Assembly (NCBI RefSeq): GCF_003413745.1
Contig: NZ_QVID01000002.1
Coordinates: 62,001-126,000 of the forward strand
Source of the DNA: Marixanthomonas ophiurae
Lineage (GTDB): Bacteria; Bacteroidota; Bacteroidia; Flavobacteriales; Flavobacteriaceae
Length of the DNA: 64,000 bases
Reading direction: 5' to 3'
The position numbers and the translations under genes were made by a program. The number at the start of each line of letters is the position of its first letter. The first letter of the stretch is position 1. Shown here in pieces: positions 56,481 through 64,000 of this stretch. The notes under the pieces were generated by a model that was not told the origin of the DNA, made no database searches, and saw only the letters and a program-made list of their open reading frames with translations.

Positions 56481-56915
56481 ATGAATTTAATTAAAAGAAA
56501 CGATAATTGGCTTCCATCTTTATTAGATGAGCTTTTTACAGAAAACAGATTAGATACTCCCAATTATGAAAACTTTAGCATTCCTGCTGTAAATATTCAG
56601 GAAAAAAACACGAATTTTGTAGTTCAATTGGCTGTACCTGGCTTAAGTAAAGAAAATTTAAGTATAGAGGTCGAAGATGACATACTGAAAATTTCTGCCG
56701 ATGTTGCTTCAGGAAATGAAGATAACAAAACAGAAGACAAAATAAAATTTACTCGCAAAGAGTTTAATTACAATGGTTTCAAAAGATCTTTTACATTACC
56801 AGAAAATGTAAATGTTGAAAACGTTAATGCGAGTTATGAAAATGGAGTGTTAGAAATTACACTTCCTAAAAAAGAAGAAGAAAAAGTATTAAAGAGAATG
56901 GTTGAGATTTCATAA
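56481..56915 (+). CDS. Small heat-shock protein (Hsp20)
   Basis: 144 residues. The alpha-crystallin domain occupies about 34-136: 'IPAVNIQEKNTNFVVQLAVP' start, 'GFKRSFTLPENVNVENVNAS' and 'YENGVLEITLPKKEE' with the conserved A-x-x-x-n-GVL segment. It holds unfolding proteins without ATP for later release to ClpB/DnaK. No IxI motif in the short C-terminal tail. The 200-base upstream region is A/T-rich with no standard TAnnTTTG box, so it may use an alternative sigma factor. Confidence 0.95.
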   Translation: MNLIKRNDNWLPSLLDELFTENRLDTPNYENFSIPAVNIQEKNTNFVVQLAVPGLSKENLSIEVEDDILKISADVASGNEDNKTEDKIKFTRKEFNYNGFKRSFTLPENVNVENVNASYENGVLEITLPKKEEEKVLKRMVEIS

Positions 56916-56947
56916 TTGAAATTTAATTTGGTTAGTTAGTTGAAATG

Positions 56948-56981
56948 ACCACGTGCTACTCAATCGGTGCGTGGTTTTTTT
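56948..56981 (+). terminator. Terminator after the Hsp20 gene
   Basis: ACCACG (56948-56953) pairs with CGTGGT (56970-56975), extended by TGC/GTG-type inner bases, followed by seven Ts. Confidence 0.75.
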
Positions 56982-56992
56982 ATGCTCAAAAA

Positions 56993-57766
56993 CTACCGTC
57001 TTCTACGTTTTCCACCTGTACTTTGAACACGATTAGCTTGAGGTACATTTTTAGATTCTTCAACTGAATTTTGCAACCCCTTCAATTCTTCCTTAGTTAA
57101 GTCCCTCCATTCGCCAACAGGCAAATCTCCCAATTCAATATTCATAATGCGTAATCTTTTTAAAGCCGTTACTTCAAACCCTAAATATTCGCACATTCTT
57201 CTAATTTGTCGATTTAAACCTTGTACTAAGACAATTCGAAATACAAAACGACTTATTTTTTCAACTTCACAGTTTTTTGTAACCGTTTCTAAAATAGGAA
57301 TTCCATTGCCCATTCGTTTAATAAAATCGTTTGTTAAGGGGCGATCCACTGTTACAATATATTCTTTTTCGTGTCTGTTTCCAGCACGTAAAATTTTATT
57401 TACAATATCACCGTCATTGGTCATCAAAAGTAGCCCTTCACTGGGTTTATCAAGTCTGCCCACATGAAATATCCGCTCTTTGTGGTTTATAAAATCGACT
57501 ACATTTCCTTCAACCCGTTTATCGGTTGTACAGGTAATACCAATGGGTTTATTAAGGACAATATAGACCAGGTTTTCATTTTCGGTAATAAGTTTACCAT
57601 CAACTCGTACTTCATCACCCGGCATCACACGATCACCCAAAGTCGCCAAGGTATCATTAATAGTCACTTTTTCTTTTTCAATTAACATGTCTGCTTGTCT
57701 TCTAGAGCAGTATCCACTGTCGCTAATGGCTTTATTTATCCGTACGGAATCTGGGTGATGTGTCAT
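56993..57766 (-). CDS. rluF: 23S rRNA pseudouridine synthase, RluF/RsuA type
   Basis: 257 residues. S4 RNA-binding domain at the start ('[20 protein letters not shown]', about 9-60) and the catalytic domain with '[20 protein letters not shown]' holding the nucleophilic Asp near 101. A Lys/Arg tail 'GGKRRRR' is added. RluF modifies U2604 (and related sites) of 23S rRNA; the exact target here is not proven by sequence, so RluB/E-like activity remains possible. Has its own -7 element. Confidence 0.88.
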   Translation of the reverse strand: MTHHPDSVRINKAISDSGYCSRRQADMLIEKEKVTINDTLATLGDRVMPGDEVRVDGKLITENENLVYIVLNKPIGITCTTDKRVEGNVVDFINHKERIFHVGRLDKPSEGLLLMTNDGDIVNKILRAGNRHEKEYIVTVDRPLTNDFIKRMGNGIPILETVTKNCEVEKISRFVFRIVLVQGLNRQIRRMCEYLGFEVTALKRLRIMNIELGDLPVGEWRDLTKEELKGLQNSVEESKNVPQANRVQSTGGKRRRR

Positions 57767-57772
57767 AGATTA

Positions 57773-57780
57773 CAAAGATA
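57773..57780 (-). promoter_or_regulatory. Promoter -7 element of the pseudouridine synthase gene
   Basis: TATCTTTG on the minus strand, six bases before ATG 57766, suggesting a leaderless or near-leaderless mRNA. Confidence 0.5.
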
Positions 57781-57863
57781 CACATTGTGCAACCGTTAAA
57801 CTTATTTTAAATAAATAGCGAGGTAATTTTAATTGTTATATTTTCATATAAAACTGAAAAAAT

Positions 57864-59390
57864 ATGGCTGTTTTAGGCTCCATCATAAAAAGTGCGATTG
57901 ATTTAAGGGATAATTTAGTTACCGAAGATTCTCCAGTAGAAGCACAACACAAGGTATTAAAAAACTTATTAGAAAAGGCTCAGAATACATCCTTTGGGAA
58001 ATATTATGGATTTAAAGAAATATTAAATTCAGAAAATATTGAGAAGAGTTTTTCTAAAGCAATTCCTTTCCACGACTATAATAAAATGACTACCGAGTGG
58101 TGGTGTCGTGTTCATGATGGTTTTGAAGATATTACTTGGCCTGGAAAACCCACTTATTTTGCCATAAGCAGTGGTACTACTGGAAAAACCAGTAAACGAA
58201 TACCCGTAACCGATGCTATGATTGAAGCCATTAGAAACACAGGTATTAAGCAAGTTGGGGCCTTGACCAATTTTGATTTACCACCCGATTTTTTTGAAAA
58301 AGAAATTATGATGTTGGGCAGCTCAACTGATTTGGAAAAACGAGATGAATTTAAAGAAGGTGAGATTAGTGGGATTAGCGCTAGTAACATTCCGTTTTGG
58401 TTCCGCGGATATTATAAACCAGGTGAAGAAATCGCTAAAATAGCTGATTGGGACGAACGCGTACAAACCATTGCCGAACGTGCTCACGAATGGGATATAG
58501 GCGCTTTAAGTGGTATTCCATCTTGGATGGAACTGATGATAAAAAAAGTAATAGAGCACAACAACTTAGATACTATCCATGATATTTGGCCTAATTTACA
58601 AGTATATACCAGTGGTGGCGTAGCGTTTCAACCATATGAGAAAAGTTTTAATAAACTGTTGGCGCATCCTATTACTATTATTGATACGTATTTAGCTTCG
58701 GAAGGATTTATTGCATACCAACAAAGGCCTGATACTACTTCGATGAAGCTGGTAACCGACAACGGAATTTATTTTGAATTCGTTCCTTTTAAACCAGAGT
58801 ACGTAAATAAAGATGGTTCTATTACACAAGAGGCTCCAATTTTAAACCTTTCAGAAGTTGAAAAAGATACCGACTATGTGTTGATTATGAGTTCGGTTTC
58901 AGGTGCTTGGCGCTATTTAATTGGTGATACCATAGCATTTACAAATCTTGAAAAGGCTGAAATAATAATTACGGGTCGAACAAAATTCTTTTTGAATGTA
59001 GTTGGATCGCAACTTTCGGTGAATAAAATGGAAACAGCGCTTCGAGAATTAGAGCAGCAGTTTGACATAGAACTTCCGGAGTTTACTATTGCAGCGATAA
59101 AAATAGATGATGAGTTTTATCATCATTGGTATTTAGGAACCACAGCTAAAATAGAAGGAGATAAACTTTCCGAAGCACTTGATAATGCTTTAAAGGAAGC
59201 TAATAAAAATTATAAAGTTGCTCGTGGCAAGGCATTAAAAGGAATAAAAGTGACTACTGTTTCACCAAGTGTTTTTCATGAATGGAGCGCTAAGAATAAA
59301 AAGAAAGGCGGTCAAGTAAAAATGGAAAAAGTAATGGATGAAGAAAAGTTTGCTGACTGGGAAGAATTTGTAAAAGCTATTCAGCAGTAG
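57864..59390 (+). CDS. GH3-like acyl-adenylating enzyme
   Basis: 508 residues. Matches the bacterial GH3/auxin-responsive promoter family (related to plant GH3 acyl-amido synthetases): P-loop-like 'AISSGTTGKTSKRIPVTDAM' near 96-115, 'YTSGGVAFQPYEKSFNKLLA', 'DTYLASEGFIAYQQRPDTTS' and 'GRTKFFLNVVGSQLSVNKME'. Plant GH3s join amino acids to jasmonate or auxin; bacterial substrates are largely unknown. Its 3' end overlaps a convergent gene by 14 bases. Confidence 0.9.
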   Translation: MAVLGSIIKSAIDLRDNLVTEDSPVEAQHKVLKNLLEKAQNTSFGKYYGFKEILNSENIEKSFSKAIPFHDYNKMTTEWWCRVHDGFEDITWPGKPTYFAISSGTTGKTSKRIPVTDAMIEAIRNTGIKQVGALTNFDLPPDFFEKEIMMLGSSTDLEKRDEFKEGEISGISASNIPFWFRGYYKPGEEIAKIADWDERVQTIAERAHEWDIGALSGIPSWMELMIKKVIEHNNLDTIHDIWPNLQVYTSGGVAFQPYEKSFNKLLAHPITIIDTYLASEGFIAYQQRPDTTSMKLVTDNGIYFEFVPFKPEYVNKDGSITQEAPILNLSEVEKDTDYVLIMSSVSGAWRYLIGDTIAFTNLEKAEIIITGRTKFFLNVVGSQLSVNKMETALRELEQQFDIELPEFTIAAIKIDDEFYHHWYLGTTAKIEGDKLSEALDNALKEANKNYKVARGKALKGIKVTTVSPSVFHEWSAKNKKKGGQVKMEKVMDEEKFADWEEFVKAIQQ

Positions 59391-60018
59391 CTGCTTCTTC
59401 TAGTTTTCCTTTATTTATCAGTTCCATAACTTCTTCAGGGGACATATAGAACGAACGAATTCTTTTTTTATAATGTTCTGAAATATTTGCGTGATCTAAA
59501 ATAAAATTTTTGGTTTGTAATATATAATCACCCATACCGTGGGCTACAGCAATCGTATCTGCAGTCCGTTCTACTTCTTTAATATGCATTTTGGAAAATA
59601 AATATTTAAAGCCAAAAATCAACATGCCGAAGTTATTCCGATCACTATAATCCATAACATGACCTAATTCGTGTCCCAGCCAACCAACGATAACATCTGA
59701 AGGAATATCTTTTATAGTAAAGGCTTCGTTTTCAATTTGTATTTTCCTACTGATTAATATAATATATTCCCGGTTTTTACTTCGTTTAAAAAAACTTGTC
59801 CAAGTAGGTTGAGCCTGCATGGTAGACTTTTTTATCTGATCTTTAAACTTAAAGGTTATCGGGGTATCTTTTAATTCAGGGTAATATGAGAGCGCCATTA
59901 TGGCTTCTTTTTCAATAATCTCTGGAATTATTTTGTTATTTGGAATACTATCTTGTGTTGGCATCATATTTAGTGAAAAGTACAAAATTGGTAAAAATAG
60001 TTGTGTTAATAAGGTCAT
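59377..60018 (-). CDS. Predicted membrane-linked metallopeptidase with HELGH
   Basis: 213 residues, N-terminal hydrophobic helix (about 3-16), then a domain with H116-E-L-G-H120 ('VGWLGHELGHVMDYSDRN') and a downstream 'KEVERTADTIAVAHG' whose Glu could complete a gluzincin zinc site, as in M48-like peptidases. A short acidic tail follows. It overlaps the GH3-like gene convergently by 14 bases. Substrate unknown; it may be a quality-control protease. Confidence 0.75.
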   Translation of the reverse strand: MTLLTQLFLPILYFSLNMMPTQDSIPNNKIIPEIIEKEAIMALSYYPELKDTPITFKFKDQIKKSTMQAQPTWTSFFKRSKNREYIILISRKIQIENEAFTIKDIPSDVIVGWLGHELGHVMDYSDRNNFGMLIFGFKYLFSKMHIKEVERTADTIAVAHGMGDYILQTKNFILDHANISEHYKKRIRSFYMSPEEVMELINKGKLEEAATAE

Positions 60019-60030
60019 AAACTACGTTAT

Positions 60031-60072
60031 AAGTCATTTCGACGATAGGAGAAATCACATCCTGCTTGTCGC
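60031..60072 (+). repeat. REP/MITE-like repeat, end fragment (copy C)
   Basis: The first 29 bases (60031-60059) are identical to 60570-60598, and the following bases are nearly the same (CCTGCTTGTCGCG against CCTGATTGTCACG). Lies 35 bases past the 3' end of the GIY-YIG gene. Confidence 0.85.
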
Positions 60073-60106
60073 GTTTTGATTTTAAATTTTATTCTTTTAA
60101 AGATTG

Positions 60107-60406
60107 TCATATCACTTGATTGTTCAAACTTTCCCATTTAGGATTAAAACTTGTGATCAATTTATTTTTCTTCTCCCGTCGCCATTTTTTCAGTTCTTTT
60201 TCTCTTGCAATTGCATCTTTTGGGGATTCAAAGCCTTCATAATATACTAAATAGTGGCAGTTGTATTTTCCTGTAAACGACTTCCCACCGTTTTGACTGT
60301 CAAAATAATGTTGAGATATTCTTCGCTGGATATTATTAGTTACTCCAATGTAAAGGGTTGTCCTATAAGTGTTGGTTACTATATATACAAAATAACTGTA
60401 TAGCAT
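60107..60406 (-). CDS. GIY-YIG nuclease family protein
   Basis: 99 residues, one GIY-YIG domain: 'YFVYIVTNTYRTTLYIGVTN' with the two Tyr, then 'NIQRRISQHYFD' with the conserved Arg, and 'YYEGFESPKDAIAREKEL' with the Glu, followed by a Lys/Arg-rich tail. This is the stand-alone UPF0213-like type (about 90-100 residues), not UvrC. It should be a small endonuclease. It is flanked on both sides by related imperfect palindromic repeats, which suggests a mobile or repeat-domesticated nuclease (inference). Confidence 0.9.
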   Translation of the reverse strand: MLYSYFVYIVTNTYRTTLYIGVTNNIQRRISQHYFDSQNGGKSFTGKYNCHYLVYYEGFESPKDAIAREKELKKWRREKKNKLITSFNPKWESLNNQVI

Positions 60407-60430
60407 TTTTTAAATATAATGATTTTCAGT

Positions 60431-60566
60431 TATTTCGATTCCGAACCTTCGGGAGAGAAATCACAACCTGATTGTCACAGTAATGCTTAATGAATTTGCT
60501 TTTTCATTAAACTTATTGCTTTTTACTTATATGTGATTCCTCGTCGTTCCTCCTTCGGAATGACTA
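60431..60566 (+). repeat. REP/MITE-like repeat copy A
   Basis: About 136 bases, a near-duplicate of copy B at 60574-60698. Begins TTTCGA and ends TCGGAATGACTA, so its ends are imperfect inverted repeats. Contains an inner perfect 8-bp stem TTAATGAA/TTCATTAA. Situated just upstream of the GIY-YIG start. Confidence 0.9.
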
Positions 60567-60569
60567 CCG

Positions 60570-60695
60570 AAGTCATTTCGACGATAGGAGAAATCACAAC
60601 CTGATTGTCACGTAATGCTTAATGAATTTACTTTTCTATTAAACTTATTGCTTTTTACTCATATGTTATTCCTCGTCGTACCTCCTTTGGAATGA

Positions 60696-60698
<3 letters not shown>
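60570..60698 (+). repeat. REP/MITE-like repeat copy B overlapping the uvrB stop codon
   Basis: Starts with the 29-base sequence shared with copy C and matches copy A from GAGAAATCACAACCTG to GGAATGACTA, with a few substitutions and single-base indels. Its last bases CTA (60696-60698) are the minus-strand TAG stop of uvrB, so the repeat border coincides with the end of that gene. Confidence 0.92.
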
Positions 60699-62696
<1,998 letters not shown>

Positions 62697-62717
62697 AGGT
62701 TCTTTTTCAATGCCCTA

Positions 62718-62725
62718 CAAAAATA
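62718..62725 (-). promoter_or_regulatory. uvrB promoter -7 element
   Basis: TATTTTTG on the minus strand, 21 bases before ATG 62696. No LexA-type box was recognised nearby. Confidence 0.5.
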
Positions 62726-62805
62726 ACGAAAATGTAAGTAGTAACTTGTGAAAGAACTGTAAACGGCTAAAAGTATTTCAGTTCTCGATTCTATATTTCA
62801 GAAAA

Positions 62806-63642
62806 TTATAAATCACGTTTTTTCAATAAAGCATAGCTCCAATATACAAATAGGAATGTCCAAACTAATACGATGGCAACGTTTAAAAAGGTGACATCAT
62901 AGTTTTTAGTAAAGTTCTCTCCTAATTGAGTGGCAGCTGACTGTACCGCTCCTAAACGCGTCATCGGTTCTTTAATCAAGTTACTCATGGCTTCCAAAGG
63001 GAAAAACTGTGAAATGTTTTCAGCAATATCGGTTCCTTTAAAAAACTGCCATTTTAAAAGGCCATAAATTAGTTTTTCAATAATCCACAAAACCACCAAC
63101 CCACCGATGGCAAAAGCAGACCGCTTTACCAAAACTCCCAAAAAGAGACAAAGGGCAAAGAAACCGACCAGCTTGATAAAATAAGCCAGTAAGTATTCCA
63201 TATCACTGAAAATGATGCCGATTTCGGTATAATCTGAAAAACTGAGTCCCAAAATCAAGGAAACGATAAAAACAAACAATGTCGAAATTAACGCAAAACC
63301 AATAACGGTTAAAAATTTTGAAAGAACGAATTCCTTTTTACTCAAACCGTCAATTAAGTTTTGTTTTAATGTTCGGTAACTATACTCATTGCTCATCATC
63401 GAAACGATAACAATGGCTAAAAATATTTTTAAAATGGCGGCTACATACGTGTTGAAATGCCAAATAAAAGGGAAGTTGAAAATCCCTTGATCTGCAACTC
63501 TGAAATTTACACTCCCTAAGCTAAATTCTATCGAAGCGATTAATGCTATAAACGTAATTAATACGAAATAAATAATCGAAATTACTTTCGCCGAACGGTT
63601 ATATCTTAATTTTTGAAGTTCTATATTGAGCAGTCGTAACAT
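62806..63642 (-). CDS. ABC-2 type transporter permease
   Basis: 278 residues with about six membrane helices (near 18-38, 62-82, 105-130, 145-165, 170-190 and 250-270). The cytoplasmic start 'LRLLNIELQKLRYNRSAKVI' and the general plan fit ABC-2 permeases such as those for drug, lipid or polysaccharide export. It is eight bases from the ATPase gene upstream on the same strand, so the two form one exporter. Substrate unknown. Confidence 0.88.
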   Translation of the reverse strand: MLRLLNIELQKLRYNRSAKVISIIYFVLITFIALIASIEFSLGSVNFRVADQGIFNFPFIWHFNTYVAAILKIFLAIVIVSMMSNEYSYRTLKQNLIDGLSKKEFVLSKFLTVIGFALISTLFVFIVSLILGLSFSDYTEIGIIFSDMEYLLAYFIKLVGFFALCLFLGVLVKRSAFAIGGLVVLWIIEKLIYGLLKWQFFKGTDIAENISQFFPLEAMSNLIKEPMTRLGAVQSAATQLGENFTKNYDVTFLNVAIVLVWTFLFVYWSYALLKKRDL

Positions 63643-63650
63643 ACGGTTGG

Positions 63651-64000
63651 TTAGTTTAGGTTTTTAGTCAATTCAAGAAATTGCTCTTCTAAGCTTTCTT
63701 TTCGTTTCACTAAGTGCGATAGAATGATTCCTTTTTGCTGAAGGTCTTTATTTAATGTTGAGGAGTCCATCGGTTCTTCTAAATAAGCAACAAGTGTGTC
63801 GCCTTCTTTTTTTATTTTTCCAAACCCAGCGTGATTTTTCAACTCATTTTCCAAAACGCTCATATCGCTTGCTTGAAGGATAAAGAATCCATGACTGGCA
63901 TTCATTTCATCAACTGTACCCGTGTATAAACTTTCTCCTTTCCGAAGAATTACAACGTGTGAGCAAACTTTTTCAACTTCATCTAATAAGTGAGAAGCCA
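63651..64000 (-). CDS. ABC transporter ATP-binding protein, C-terminal part (runs off window)
   Basis: The frame is open to the right edge. Reading inward, 'ASHLLDEVEKVCSHVVILRK' is the H-loop region (switch His) of an ABC ATPase, followed by 'GESLYTGTVDEMN' and a ferredoxin-like C-terminal domain of about 85 residues ending 'SLEEQFLELTKNLN', typical of ABC-2 partner ATPases. The Walker A and signature lie outside the window. Partner of the permease eight bases downstream. Confidence 0.88.
   Translation of the reverse strand, partial: ASHLLDEVEKVCSHVVILRKGESLYTGTVDEMNASHGFFILQASDMSVLENELKNHAGFGKIKKEGDTLVAYLEEPMDSSTLNKDLQQKGIILSHLVKRKESLEEQFLELTKNLN

Noticed and set aside
60107-60406. GIY-YIG protein as a UvrC partner of uvrB
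   Set aside because: It is 99 residues with only the GIY-YIG domain and no UVR or HhH domains; adjacency to uvrB is probably chance or repeat driven.

Overview
The window looks like a chromosomal piece from a gliding marine-type member of the Flavobacteriaceae (Bacteroidota). The evidence is a low-GC genome, very many N-terminal lipoprotein signals, TAnnTTTG promoter elements in place of sigma70 boxes, few Shine-Dalgarno sequences, a GldI gliding lipoprotein, a protease with a type IX secretion (T9SS) C-terminal sorting domain, a bacillithiol-type YtxJ protein, and families typical of the phylum (DUF3810, DUF4870-like, GH3-like, cyclophilin-FKBP fusions). Species cannot be named from the sequence alone.

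Layout. 1-6.5 kb: a same-strand run of secreted, membrane or lipid-anchored proteins of unknown role, ending in a 1011-residue Tat-type exported von Willebrand A protein. This is the least ordinary protein-coding block. 6.6-13.3 kb: clpB on the minus strand, divergent from a YtxJ thiol protein and an acid phosphatase lipoprotein, then a TPR-like lipoprotein and fumarylacetoacetase (fahA), which is divergent from glyA. 13.5-17.1 kb: glyA, two lipoproteins and a cold-shock protein. 17.1-17.9 kb: a very AT-rich orphan gene held between two strong terminators. 17.9-25 kb: minus-strand beta-helix lipoprotein, two amidohydrolase-family genes with mostly lost metal sites, and a DUF3810 protein. 25-31 kb: pepD, a dual PPIase lipoprotein, gldI, a DHH phosphoesterase, a PhoD-like phosphatase and ndk. 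31-33 kb: recF, a small lipoprotein and a DUF721 (DciA-like) gene on the minus strand. 33-39 kb: a tightly packed operon (TPR protein, ribH, small membrane protein, mutL, two rhomboids, an EEP-family membrane protein). 39-50 kb: guaA, a LysM lipoprotein, OsmC, DUF922, DUF3820, pyrG, yidC, a MORN-repeat protein and mnmA. 50-57 kb: a T9SS-exported subtilase, nitronate monooxygenase, DUF421, sucC, DUF2254 and an Hsp20. 57-64 kb: RluF-type pseudouridine synthase, GH3-like enzyme, a small metallopeptidase-like protein, a GIY-YIG gene set among related palindromic repeats, uvrB, and an ABC-2 permease with its ATPase running off the window.

Most of the window is housekeeping. Four places deserve attention: (1) the GIY-YIG gene bounded by REP/MITE-like repeats at 60.03-60.70 kb, one of which overlaps the uvrB stop codon; (2) the exported VWA cluster at 1-6.5 kb; (3) the AT-rich orphan at 17.15-17.83 kb; (4) a perfect 14-bp dyad in the clpB/ytxJ divergent promoter region. 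No tRNA, rRNA, CRISPR array, prophage or complete insertion sequence was seen. No gap between genes exceeds about 300 bases; the longest, 60407-60695, is filled with repeats.
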